Source: Tilletia caries (Eukaryota > Basidiomycota > Exobasidiomycetes > Tilletiales > Tilletiaceae). From it: a DNA stretch of 64,000 bases. Position 1 is the stretch's first letter, and each line of letters opens with the position of its first letter. The stretch spans positions 682,001 through 746,000 of the forward strand of contig JALUTQ010000028.1 of assembly GCA_032718865.1 (NCBI GenBank), given 5' to 3'. Of the stretch, positions 34,384-46,947 are shown in pieces. The position numbers and the translations under genes were made by a program. Under the pieces are notes generated by a model. It did not search any database. It had not been told where the DNA came from and saw only the letters and a list, made by a program, of their open reading frames with translations.

Positions 34384-37300
34384 TCATGAGGTTGCGACCC
34401 CGACCGCTGCCGGCACAGCTTCGACGTCCACCGCCGCGCCCGCTGCAGCGATTTTCAACTGCTCCCGCACGGACGCGAGCACTGCGCTCAGGATCGGACC
34501 TACGACCGCCTCATCCGCCGCACACAGTACAGCTCTGCGTAGATCGACGGCTGCCGGCGACGGCGCCAGGCGATTTGTCCCCTGTTGAAGCTCAGTTGAT
34601 GTTTGAGGGTTCCCATCCGGTGCCTCGACCGAGGCGAGCTTGGAGCCCTTCGTCGCGACCCCGTTGCTGGCGGCAAATTGCTTCGCGAGAGTATAGTAGC
34701 TCGCCACTGCTTCCTTCGTCGTGCGATGGAAGGCGGGAAGGCAAGCGAATCCACTCGCCGCTTCACTAAGGCTCGCTCCAAACAGCGGCCGTGCCGCGTC
34801 CGCGATGATGAATCGTGATCCAGTCAAGTATCGTACGTCGAGGGCATGTCTGGTCGCAAGAAGAGATACAGGATAAGGTCAGTGAGCCCGCCTTGCAATC
34901 ACCATCAAAGATGCTTCTAAGCTGCGCCTCACCTTGAGCCGTAAGTGAGCCGGTACCAACACGCCGAACGAAGCTCCAGAGTGGGCGCGTTTGCATCGCT
35001 CAGCTCGTCTTTGCAGGCGTCCCGCAGTATCTCCAACACAGGAAGGGTTTCATGCAGTAACTGTCATCGCCGAAAGGCAAGAGTCGAGAGTGAGCTTGGG
35101 ATCGCGGGATTTTGGATAGAAAACGACGAAGAACTCACACAGAGGAAACTTGGCCAGAACCCCGGCGAATAGCTACTTCCAACATTAAGATTCTGCTCGA
35201 GAGCAGCCTCGACGCACTCGTGTGGATTTTGGCCAGCATCAGCGTCCTCGTCGTCTACTTGCATCGCTTTCCCTTGATCCGCGCCTTTCTTCGGTCGATC
35301 AGCGTACATCCTCAGCAGATAGCTCTCCGGCACCGCATGGCCAGGCACCGATCGAGACCACGTCACCGTCGCATACCGGCCATGCGCATACGAGAAGCTC
35401 GCCTGGAAGAAGTTGAAGTTGGTCACCTTCCACCCGCGTGCTCGTCCACCGGGGAAGGCTCGGGCGCGCTCCACAGCCTTGACCAGCATGCCGATCCGCG
35501 CAAATCGGTCCCACTCCACCAGGAACCAGGTGATGCAGTTGTCAATGTCCGCAGTCGAAAACGTGAGTTGGCGACTCGCTGCATCGTATTCGATCGTTCC
35601 GCCGCCTCCCGGCGGCTCGAGCTTGGTCATCATACTGGCTGACCGGAGAGAGAGCCGAACGACAATCTGAGCACTGCAGGCGGCTCGGTCCCACCACTTC
35701 GATAAGCGCACAAACATGTTGGGCTTCACCAGTGCGCTGGACGGCCCCAGAGCGTCTGCGCTGCGGATGCAGATCGCAGGGATCTTGGAGGCAACCTTCG
35801 TGACGGGTGCGTCCATACGCACTTTGCCGGACACGACTTGGTCGAGCGCCATTGGTGGCAGAGAAGTGGTGTGGCTGAATGGAAGTCCACGATTTTGCAG
35901 TTGCTGCTCGATGCGGAAGTAGCTGACGATGGCCACGCCGTACCAGTGCAAATGCGCAATTTCATCGAGATCGATGTCCGCCCTGCAAAATCAAAGGTGT
36001 GAGTCGTGCTACACGAACGGAATCAAGCTTCAGGAAACATACAAAGACTGCTGCACTTCTTCGTTGGAAATGCTGTCCGACTTCAAGAGAGACGTCAGGA
36101 CCTTCGAGCGATTGATCCACTGTAAAGTGTTGACAACCATAAAGATCTGCCCGTGAAGCACATATGTCGTGGTGCTTAAGAGGGCGAGGCGAGGTGGATG
36201 TGCCGAGAACTGAGCTGCAAGGTACCAGTGCGGGCATTGCGGCAACGACAGGAACAGTACCGCCTCCGGAGGGGCTTCGAGCTTGCCGTACTCGTTCGGT
36301 TGGAAAGGTAGTCGTTGGACGGCCTCCAAACCCAAGAAACAAGCCTTCTGCTCCAAGTCCTTGCAAATCGCGTACTGTCTGAGTGCCTGAAGGACCTCGA
36401 CGACTTGATCCGGGTCGCGATTGAGCCGTTCGGTGCTCTGGGCAAAAATGGCTGCATCTGCCTTCGTGCCTGTTTCGCTGGACAAGAAAGCGTCAGGTAC
36501 GCGGATGACGTCCTCCTCGATGCTGATTTGGCCCGAGACCGCATGCAAGGCAATGCAGAGCGACATCGCTCCGCACAGCTTGACTCTTAATCTTGGGAAA
36601 CTGTCCTTCTCCCCTTCCACCTGCGCTAACCTCAGCGTGCAGTCGTCGTCGCCAACGCCCAGCAGGAGACTTGATCGCAGGATCTTCGAACGCAAGTTGT
36701 CCAGGATCGCATGCGCATGCGCGCTGACGACGTCCAGGAGCAGAGTGCGGATATTAAGCGCATGAACGTCCTGTGCAGCCGCCAAAAGCGCTCCCGGGTC
36801 AGCAAGGATAAGGCAAACGTAAGGCTGTGTACATCACGCACCACTGTGAAGCTTTGCCGAGAGCCCTCCTTGATACTCTTATCCACCCGCCAATCAACAG
36901 CGAGCCGTTTCCGATACAGAGAATCCACGTCGTCGACCTCTGCTCCACCAAACAACACTTGCGCTATTGACCGAGCTGTGCATTTGTTGCCTTGATCCGT
37001 CTCGATGCTGACGGTGATGCTGCCTCCGTTGCGCCACGACTGGGCAGCGGCTAGGCGTCCGCTCCGAGCCGTGTCTGCTTTCGATCTCAGTTGTCTGCAG
37101 AAAAAAAGACGATGGGCTTAGCTCAAAGGCTCAACCCCCCAATACGCTGGAAGCAACTCACGACCAGTATGTCAAGCGCAATGCCTGAGTTTGAGAATCC
37201 CGTTCTACCGCGAGATGCCCCTTCCAAGTTCCGTGACCGAGTTCGCCAGCTTGAAATCCGAGAATGTCCAACTGATACTGAAGAGCTCGACTCTCTGAAG

Positions 37301-38813
37301 AGTGTATCTCGTCAGTTTTCGGATGGCATTGAGATACCTCATCCGTGACTTACCCAGATGTCGGAAGAATTTGACGAGCGGAGGCGGCTGCCCACTCGAA
37401 GCGGCGTCATCCTGAGCATCAGTTGGATCCGCTTCTGGGGGTAGCGGCGGCGGCGGCGGTGGCGCCAGTTCGGCATTCACCTGCTCCAGAAGCATATCGC
37501 GGAAATGCTTCTTTGGCACCCGCGGGAAATCTTTGCAATAGCAAAAGCAGATTGAGCTCGGGCCCATGACATGGTTGAAACGTGTGATCGACTCACGATC
37601 TTTTCCTGTGCCGGTGACTCTGAAGTGAAACTTGATCGTCAACAAGTACCACCTCCCGCTCGGAAACGGACCGTCCACCGTCAGAGAAGCCTCGAACAAA
37701 TTTGGCACGTCAAAGTGTGCCCTCCCGTCCGCTGCACAGAAAGAATATGAATCGCACGTCAGCGAAATGAACGCGTCGGCAAGGTTCCTTTGAACTCCAG
37801 ATTTTCCTCACCTATCCGATAATCCGACATTTGTAATGGCAGAATATCATGGCAAGACAGTCGTAACCGAATTGCATCCTCAAGCTCCTCCACCAGCTCA
37901 TCCACAGCTTTGTCGTCCATAGGAGTTTCATGCATAGCGGATGTCTGTAACACCCAAGACACATTTGGTCAGCCGGCGCAATAGCCTAATGTCACAGCAT
38001 ACGCGTTGCGACTTACTTTGATCGTCGATGGGAGGCGGATGTATGCGCCCGTTCGCAACACATCCATAGCAGAAATCAAGTCAAAGTTGCGCAACCTTTC
38101 AAAATCAAAGGGGTGACGTTCAGCATGTCTAGTCTGCATCGCTTTAGAAAGGCCGCATGAACATACCTGCTATGTGGCAGCATGGTGCGAATGCTGGTCA
38201 ACTCCTTGACAGCATCTTCCGCCTGCGCAAACTGCTCGCACAACAGTCCTACGGTGTCCCGAGCCTTTTGCAGATCGCCCGACAATCTACTCCACAGAGC
38301 CAACGCGACCAGCTTGGCAATCTGGCGCTGCACGGTGACCGCGGTCATGAAGATCTTCTCCCGTCGCTGGTCGCTGGGCAGCGACGACATGGTCTCGGAG
38401 AGGATCTGGAGTGCCTCGTATCCGTAGTTGCTCATGCGCTCGACAATCGCAGCGAGCGGCACGAGATTCTCAGTTTGCGGCAGGAGCTCCGACAAGAGGG
38501 CCTCGGGCGGCGTGTCATCGTAAGAAACAGGATGAGAAGATCCATTGGTCGGGAGCCACTGCATGCTGTTCGGCTCGTCGACCTGTCTCGCTTTGCCCTG
38601 CGCCTTCTCACTCTTGACAGCTGCGGGCGTCGGCAGGGACGACGGTGGGGGCATGGCGCCCGCGGTGGCAGGAGCACCGCCACCCTTGGACGATCCGAGC
38701 TCACTGACACCATTTGTCTGGTAGGACGGAGTCGTTATTGAGCTTCCTCCTGCATTAACAGCAGGACCGCCGCGCCCTTGCGACTGAGCATGCGCACCGC
38801 CATTGACGTTCAT
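34384..38813 (-). CDS. MED14: Mediator complex subunit 14 (Rgr1)
   Basis: Scaffold that ties Mediator head, middle and tail. Ten exons: 38813-38167, 38095-38017, 37944-37812, 37731-37354, 37294-37162, 37094-36842, 36770-36043, 35982-35139, 35060-34933 and 34849-34384; every junction keeps phase, giving about 1262 residues. After a 100-residue Gly/Ser/Pro leader, the Med14 N-terminal domain reads VPLAAIVERMSNYGYEALQI, LSETMSSLPSDQRREKIFMT and RQIAKLVALALWSRLSGDLQ, then LRNFDLISAMDVLRTGAYIR and LPSTIK. Later come PNLFEASLTVDGPFPSGRWY and ESRALQYQLDILGFQAGELG. A Pro run (APPPPPPLPPEADPT) sits in exon 4. The intron after exon 6 could also use a GTACAC donor nine bases later, still in frame. The first ATG in family-like context is at 38813. 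Confidence 0.87.
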
Positions 38814-40039
38814 GCCTGTGCGAAGATGCAAGACGTCGACCAGAGCCTCCCAGCCCTGGGATGGGGAGAAGCTCGAACAGACCGCTGCCGAGTGTGTTTT
38901 TGTCGAAAAACGCGGTCCCGGATGCGTCGATGCGTCGCCGAGTCTCGAGCTGCTGACCGCGAGCGAGCTGGACAGCGTTCTTTTTCCGCGCACAGTCGTC
39001 GTTCGTCTCGCTATCGCCGCGCGCTGCTCTCTGGGTTCCTTGCTCCGCGCGCTGCAAGATCAAGGCGAGGTTCCGGTGGATGTTACGTTGGATGCGAATA
39101 ATGCCAAAGATGAATGCCTCCCGCAGACGACGTCGAACTCGAGGGCAGGGCGGGTCATGTTTACGTAATTAGCGTCACGTGGTCTTAATGAGATCGGGCC
39201 CACACCACTCCACCCTCACTTATAGCTATCCTGGCGTCCAGCGCCTGAAAATACGTCGGACATTTTCCCCGTTCTCACAACGTTCGATGTTGAGTGAATC
39301 TTCTTCTCGCTCCCTGCCATAATGATTCCATATGCAGTTTCCACTTTTTCCCCTAACTTTAGTTAAGGGGTTATAGGGCGGCTCCCGCCTTACGGCCGTA
39401 AGCTTTTTGCCATTCAGGCTCGTAGTTTGGGACTTTTCTTCGCAACTACCAACACAACACACCATTCTGAATCAGTAGACCCTTGACCAAATCTAGTCCT
39501 GCAACTTCTGGCACAGGTTTCGTGGTTGTAGCATCAGAATTGACTGATCTGTCCTTGAGCCAAAGTTTGGTTTTTCCTTACATAAGCACAGAGTGCAGAA
39601 ATCTTGCATACGTAATCAGTTCATTTCGACACTCGACAGACGACAACCAACACCGCCAGCCTTTCTTCACGCTTCCATCGAAGCCCGACAAGCATCATGC
39701 GAATTGAACAATCCCCCCTCGATTTCTTTTTTTAACCGCTCTCTGCTCACCAAGGTTCAAGTTAATGATGCTCACCGCTGTTTTTGCTCTTTTTCTTGCT
39801 TAACCTGATGGCTGATACCACTTACCCATACCAGTCTCTGCTTTGTTCCCATTCTGAGTCCGGCCCAGCAGTCAGCACTCCCGAATTGTCATCCAAGGTG
39901 AGCCTCGTGTTTATACGCGCATCTGCATCAGGTGCTCCGGGTTAGGTCCTTACTCACCCATTCGTTTTTTTTCAGCTCTCTGCTCTTATGAATCCGGTCG
40001 ACGTCGTCAAGATGAGTAGACTGACTTTCCTCACTCACC
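38814..40039. other. Intergenic, MED14 promoter side; no firm gene
   Basis: The open frames at 38814-39170 mirror the MED14 leader on the other strand and are unsupported. Near 39808 an ATG opens a 30-codon frame (MADTTYPYQSLLCSHSESGP) ending at a GTGAGC, followed by a pyrimidine-rich acceptor near 39976; it could be a short exon, but no family is recognised. Confidence 0.45.
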
Positions 40040-40440
40040 ATGCCCCATCGGACAGCTCTCTCCCTCGACAAAGCCGCTGCCAAGGTTGCTCCCAAAGCAC
40101 ACCACCTCGTCATCTCCAACCCCGTCAACTCCACCGTGCCCATCGTCGCCGAGGTCTTCAAGTCTTTACGACCCCAAGCGGTGGGTTTTTTTCCCCGACC
40201 CCCCTCTCCTTCTTCTAACGGCTCTGACGCTTCATGAGTTAAAATGGTGCTCATCACTGCATATCTTCGTACAGTCTGTTCTGTGTCACGGGTCACCACC
40301 TTTGACATCACACGCGCCTCCACCTTCCACTTCGACATTGCCAACGTCAAGCCCGCCGAGGTCAATGTGTCCGTCGTCGGTGGCCACCTTCGGCGTCACC
40401 ATTGTGCTTCTCCTCTCTCAAGTCGCCCAGGGTTCCATAC
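40040..40440 (+). pseudogene. Broken malate dehydrogenase fragment
   Basis: A piece of an NAD-dependent malate dehydrogenase gene. Frame A (about 40067-40165) reads DKAAAKVAPKAHHLVISNPV and NSTVPIVAEVFKS; a different frame gives YDPKR; then an intron-like GTGGGT...ACAG stretch (40181-40274); then TTFDITRASTFHFDIANVKP and AEVNVSVVGGH; then yet another frame gives FGVTIVLLLSQVAQG. So there are at least two frameshifts, and both the NAD-binding N-terminus and the whole C-terminal third are absent. The intron-like segment sits where the coding parts join, so the copy arose at DNA level rather than by reverse transcription (inference). It ends at a CTGAC-rich short repeat (about 40464-40510). The intact parent gene is not in this window. 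Confidence 0.82.
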
Positions 40441-42252
40441 TCCAATAGTATGTTCAACACTGGACCTGACCTGACGGCTGACCTGACCTGACCTGACCTG
40501 ATCTGATCTGACTTTCTTTCTGCTGTGCTCTTGCCTCTTCTATATTCCCTTACCTTCGCATCAAGCTCTGTTGGCATTCCTTTGCCCATTCGTCTCCGGT
40601 CTCAGCCTTCACCCGTCTTCTACGTCCCTTCCGTCTGCTTCCCCGGCCGCTTATGTTTCCTATCCCCCTAACCTCTCCTTCTGCATTAGCCTCACGCTTT
40701 TTCTCCTCAGTCTTTTTAATCTTATCTTCATTGCGCTCGCAGCTATTCTCCGTCTTGTTTGTCAATTGTCTCTCTCTGCGCGAAGCCATCATATGACATA
40801 TCATTCTTTGCTTTCTGCTTCCTTGGTAGATACAGCCGTGCGGGATGATTACGTGTGTGAAGTTCCTCAATCCCTTTTTCACGCAAGTTTGATCAACATT
40901 CAAAATGTTACATGGACAATGATATAGATGCTCGTAGCTACGATCGCAAGTCGCAGCCGCATGGCGAAGCAGACGAAGGGTAGCGAAGCTACCTTGAGCT
41001 TCTGCGTAGCCGTGCTGGGCTGAGATTTGGTGACCTTTCTGATACAAAAGATTCGCGAAAAGGGGAGGGGGGAGAGGACGCCCCCAGTCACGTCTTCGCA
41101 CATCTCTACCAGGTCATAAGGGTCTGAGGTCCACATCGAGTCTGAGGGACACCCTGGCCTTTGGGCTTCAGCCGACAGCCAGGTCACTATGGTTCCAAGG
41201 CGTAAGTTGCTGCTACTTAACTTTGTTGACTAAGTCTGTATTTAAATCCCACTCCCAGCCCCCAGCGACCTGTTATTCAACAAGGCGAAAAAGTTAGGGG
41301 AACACTCTGGTAAGGTACGCACCCAGGTCAGGAATCTATTGACTGTGCCTGTGTGCCTGCTGAGTGCCTGAAAAAGTTCTAGGAAGTTCCACAACCAAGC
41401 TGTGTGTGCATGTACAGTACGTCGTCGAAGCTGAAGGTCAAGCCTGCGGGGCAAGCTCTGAGTGGACCCTGTGCTTGGAATGTAGGAGGGTCTTCTTCGA
41501 AGCACGGTTTGCTTGCCTTCGGAGCGCAACCACGCTCGAAGGGCAAGCAAGCTGTCCAGCTGGGCGCTCGAAGGGCAATCAATCAGGCTAAAGGTATATA
41601 AGGACACCGGATCTCAGTCTCTTCTCAGATTTCCCCCCTTCCCTTTGAGGAAGCCTGCCTTATGCCCGGGCTTAAATATGATCCTTATACCTCCCATTGT
41701 GGGGGGGTTTGGTATCGGTACATGGGGTACGGGTGGGGGTCTAGCCTCCTATGATCTCTCTCATGGGGCAGCCCAGGGTTACAGCACCCTGGGTGGTCTC
41801 CTAGCGCCAGCCACATAGCCAGGGTCTTAGACCTTAAAGCTTTTGGCTGGCCAACCATGAGACTTTCATATTCTCGGAACATAAATAAATTAAAAAACAA
41901 TTGAAATAGCAGAGCAAAGCGTTCAGAGAGCTTTGAGCAGCAAGGGGAGAAATTTTTTGAGAATACGGAAATGTTTGGAAATATGCTGAAAAACAGAAAA
42001 TGTTTCAAAATATGGAAGCGCAAAAACGAGACATGTTTGAAAAAATGGAGGAATTTTTTAGAGAAAAAGCAAAAAAGGAACGAATTTTTTGAGAATGTGG
42101 AAAAGCTGAAAGATTTTCAGTCATGCAAATTCGCCACTCCATCGTTCTTCGTCCTTCGTTCGACGGTTCGACCATCAACGCCCCTGCATTATATACCTTT
42201 GCCGCACTTCTATACGCTGCTGTCCATCCAAACCGCACTTCAACCAGCCTAA
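40441..42252. other. Non-coding, possible relic repeats left of the Helitron
   Basis: Holds a CCTGA pentamer array (40464-40510), a TATATAAGG box at about 41590, a perfect hairpin CCCAGGGT...ACCCTGGG near 41772-41793 and a strikingly A-rich stretch (41880-42120). The A-rich part codes broken runs of Lys/Glu/Phe/Met residues such as FFENVEKLKDFQ that look like a decayed coiled coil. The Helitron 5' terminus may lie in here but no clear boundary was found. Confidence 0.45.
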
Positions 42253-45200
42253 ATGGACCCCGATCAGCCATCTCTTACCGAAGCTCAAAGGCTTGCACGA
42301 CGCAGAGAAAAACGACGCGCCACAGAAAGTTCTCGCTCTCAGGAGCAAATCCAAGCTGAACGAGAACGCCGCAACGCGCGAGATCGACAACGTAGAGCAA
42401 ACGAACGTGCTGCCGCAGACCAAGCCAGATCTGTACGTACCATGTTTGTACTTGCTTGACGTTTCTTCTGCCCGCTGCCGAGTGCCGATCCATCATCCCA
42501 CAATCATTGCTGAACTCTCACATTTTTATTCACTCCTTATCCTCTGTTCAACAATGTACAGTCTGGATCACATTCACAGCAGCCGCACCAGAACATAGAT
42601 GCTGCATACTCCCGCCAGCAAGCCGCGTTGGTTCCACGTTACCTTGAACAGCAGCCAGATAATAACGATGTAAGCTCATTGCCTCATTGCCACTTTCCCA
42701 CACCTAACGTCAAGTGTATCTTTTATATCTAATCTTACCAACCCCTTTTTGTCGACGCTCTAGGAGCAGGAACAAAACGGCATGGACGCCGATGATGACC
42801 AGTTGCAGCCCGGAGCACCATGGTGGACACGCATGGCCAGTGCTGTGCATCGATTGCTCCAAACGCCCACCTCCCCCATCAAACAGGAGTGGAGACATGT
42901 ACCCTGCCCGTACTGTGGCGCTGCTTTGCTTCAATCGGATCGCCCGTCGTACTGCTGTCAGAACGGCACTCTTCTCTTTCCAGCCCTCCCGCCGTTGCCA
43001 CCTTTCCTCGCTTCGATCTAATACAACCGAAATGCGGGCGCGGCATCTCTCGCACTCAACAATGCTGTTCGATTCTCAGCTCAAGGATATTCGGAACGAC
43101 GCATTGATTTTGAACAAGGTCCACCGGCAGTGGCCATTCAAGGAACAATTTACACGAGACTTATGCCGATGGATCGACACCTTTCCCCCCTCAATCTCTT
43201 TGCATTGAACCAAAATCCAGAAGACGATGCAAACGGTCAGCATCATTTTCCACGCGCATGGATCCCCTCCCTCCGTCGAGAACTAGAGCTGTTCAACCCC
43301 TTCGTCCAAGAATTCAGACACCTGGCCGAAGTACACCCATCCGTTCCGTCTGCGACCTTGGAACTTCGACAGCAAGGTCCGGCCAACGAAGTAGCGGGCA
43401 TCATTCATTATGGCGCACCTCAACAAAGAAATCCTCGATCTGTATACGTGAATCTGCGAGTACAGGACGGCGCGATAAAATTGTCTTCCAGGAATTCCCT
43501 CTACGATCCCCTGTCGTATCCTCTTCTTTTTCCTCACGGCACACCTACCAACCACAGCAGCATCTCCGAACTTCGTAAGCTCGCCCGATTCTGGCTTCTC
43601 ACCGAACCTTGATTTGGACAATTTTGGAAAGCATCGAACCTCTACGTCTTGGACGTCATGTGCCGAATCGAGGAAAATCGGCTAGAGTACATCACTCAGA
43701 GCGTTGTTGCTCTTCCCAACGAAGGAAGAGTCCCACTTCAAGGTCACGAGGTCGCCGAACTAAACGATCGTCACAATGACCCAGATCACGTTCCCAACGC
43801 AGCCCTTCCCGCCTCCTTTGTGGGCTCCAAAGCATATCGAGCTGAGCAGGTTGCCGACGCCCTCGCTCTTGCAACAAAATTTGGTCGTCCACACGGAATG
43901 GTCACTTGCACCTCAAATCCGGACTGGCCAGAGCTTCGTGCAATGCTTTCGCCTGGGCAAACTGCAACCGCCATACCGCAGGTGACCATCCGCGTTTTTT
44001 CGGCACGATTGCAAGGCTTCATGGAGCGGTTCAAACGGCTGTTCGGGAAAATCCTCTACCTAATCAAGGTCATCGAGTTTCAAAAGAGAGGTCTACCTCA
44101 TGCCCATATCGTGTTTGCGGTATGTGTCTCACCAATCACAGTTCAATTCCCTTCATGCTATCGCTCAACTGTTTCTCATTATTGGCTCTACTTTTTTCCA
44201 GGTTCACCCAGAACTTCCAGTCACCGCCATCGACGACGTGATTTCGGCAGAGGTCCCTCCCGAGCATCTTGGCCGACTTCGTGAACTCATATTGCGCTTC
44301 ATGATGCATCCAGAGGACCATGTTTTCCGAGCAGACGGATCATTGAACGGCAGGTCTCGGTGTCAAAAAGATGGACGTTGCATCTATGACTTTCCGCATC
44401 CCATCAATGACCACACCTACATTGACCGATTTACGCATCGTGTCATATACCGTCGCAGATCCGAAAACGACCGCATGGTGGCTCAATACTGCCCTGCTCT
44501 TCTCTTGCTGTGGGAAGGCCACTGCCATATCGACTTGGCGATGTCTGCGCACACTATTGTTTACATGTTCAAGTACATCGCAAAGGGTCCTGACTACGCA
44601 CAGTATCGCATTGTCAACCCTGATGCGAATATCGAAGATAATGCAGCTGCAGCTGCAGAGGACTACATTTCCGCAAGATACCTTTCCGCCACTGAAGCTA
44701 CGTGGAGAATTTTCGCAAAGGACCTATGCTCAAAGACTCCGAGCGTTCTTCGTCTCAATGTCCACGGCCCACAAGAGAATCGCCCACAGTTCCGCCAGAC
44801 GCAGCGCATCGCTTCAAATGCGAGCACCCTCATTCGCTATCTGCTGCGACCGCTCTCTTACGCAGCTCTCACATATATCGAGTACTTCGAGCGCGTTGTC
44901 TTCCGAACACCCACCGCCAGTGAGCGCGCGAACCCGGCTTTACTACCTCCGGGCTCCTTTCTCGAGCGTTCCGAACCTGGCTCCCGATTTTTGCCCAATG
45001 TCGTGTCGAATCGCCGCTCGGGATCAGTGGTGGCGCGGATGAAGTGGGTGCGACCTTCGCACGGAGACGCGTTTTTACATCAGGGTTATCCTCCGACATC
45101 GTCCTGCTTCGTCGTGGCTTGACCTTCGCACAACTCAGGATGGCCAAGTACACCCTACGTTCCAGCAGGCTGCTCTTCATGACGGACTCATCGAAGCGGA

Positions 45201-46947
45201 CGACGAGGCCAATCTTACAATGACAGAGGCCATCAATCTCCACACGTCGCCATCGGACTTACGGTTCCTATTTGTGCTCTTGATCAACGAAGGCGCGAAC
45301 GCAGCACAACTTTGGACGCTTCACTCTGAAGCACTCAGTCGAGACTTTCTTCCCTTGAATGAGGAGTTCGATGATGCACCTCTTCGAACAGTACTACTCG
45401 CGGAACGATCGGGTCTCACCGCTGTCGACGAACTTCTTCGCACCTTTGGACTTTCGACTGCGGCAGTGGGGCTCCCATCGATCGACCACCCTGATGATGC
45501 AGTGGAAGAGGAACTTAATTTTTTCCGACCATGACGCCAGCGTCTACTGGCCCAGTCGTCTGAGGCTCGCTCTCATTTCACCGCACAGCAGCACAATATT
45601 CGAAGCACCATCATCAACACCGTCATGCAGGCGCATAACGAAATGATGCCTCGCCTTCATCTCATCCAAGGTCGGGCGGGAAGAGGGAAAACATTTGTTG
45701 TTAAAGCTATCATTGACGAGCTTAGAGGCCACGGACATGTGCTTGCAGTCTGCGGAGCAACGGGTCTTTCCGCATCTGCTTTTACCCGCGCTACCACTGT
45801 CCACAAACGATTTTCGATCCCAGTTGTCGATGATGACAACGATCAAGCGCTTCTCCGCTCTACTATGAAGCCGAATGCGCCTGCAGCAGCTTTCCTCAAA
45901 AACGTCTCCGCCATCTTCATTGACGAGCTCTGGGCGTTATCCCTTCCGGTCATCTCCGCTGTCGACACTTTAATGCGAGAACTTACCAATCGGGACCTTC
46001 CTTTTGGAGGAAAGGTCGTCATAGGCATTGGAGATCCCCGTCAAACGGCTCCCATCACCAAAGATAATTCTCGACAATCTACGCTTGAATCTTCCTTCCT
46101 CAGCTCCCCTCTTTTTCCTCTCTTTCAGATTCACGAGCTTGCCATCCCCCAACGTCAAACGAACGATCCAAATTTCGGCGTGTGGGTCGATACCATCGGA
46201 GACGACTTCAACAACAACTCCGTCGACCTATCCCCTATGTTCCAAGCAGTTCCTTCCCTCGACGAAGCACGGACTTTTCTTTTTCCTCCCACAATTCTCG
46301 CCAATCCCGCCGAGGCCGTGACCCGCTGCTTTTTGACGCCTCTGAACAAGCGCGTAGATGAATTCAATTCATTCGTCACGGATGCGCTCCCTTCTCAACT
46401 GCGGGAGATGGCCGCTCACGATTCTGTTCGTGACGGAGAAGAGATGGACGAGGACGATATCGACACCGCTCTTCTTGCGGTCACCTCCACCACTCATCCC
46501 GGAATTCCTGATCACACGTTGAAGTTGAAGGTCGGTCAATTGTGCTCCATCCTACGCAATCTCGACGTCTCCAATGGCTTGGTCAAACACGCGCGGATAA
46601 CGATCACCGCATTGAATCAAAGAACCATCCAGGTCCGCATCCTCTCGACAATGCGAACCTTTCTTCTTCCACGGATCACGTTCGTTTTTTCTCCAGCACG
46701 GTCTCCCCTCACCATCATTCGCAAACAATTCCCCCTTCGCCCAGCATATGCGTCTACATTTCACGGATGTCAAGGCTTGACCCTCACCCGCACCGTCATC
46801 GACTGCACGGTCCCCGTTTTTACGCACGGACAACGATATGCAGCAGTATCTCGCACTCGCTCTCGCCACGACGTCCGCATCTACACGCCCGAAGGCACTT
46901 CACCTGTCGTCAACAATATCGTATACCGAGAGCTGATCGAGATTTAA
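42253..46947 (+). pseudogene. Helitron Rep/helicase, three nonsense codons and one frameshift
   Basis: HUH endonuclease plus Pif1-type helicase for rolling-circle transposition. Small exons 42253-42432 and 42562-42669, then 42764 onward; a further intron at 44120-44201. In order: basic N-terminus (RRNARDRQRRANERAAADQA); zinc finger CPYCGAALLQ ... YCCQNGTLLFPALPPLPPFL; Rep motif MVTCTSNPDWPEL; HUH motif KRGLPHAHIVFA; Tyr motif IVYMFKYIAKG; helicase with Walker A GRAGRGKTF, Walker B IFIDELWAL, FHGCQGLTLTRTVID and YAAVSRTRSRHDVRIY. Breaks: in-frame TAA at 43019, TGA at 43610 and TGA at 45532, and a one-base shift at a run of five T (45072-45076), after which YIRVILRHRPASSWLDLRT continues in the other frame. 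All three stops differ from Gln or Arg codons by C to T. The motifs themselves are intact. Confidence 0.9.
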
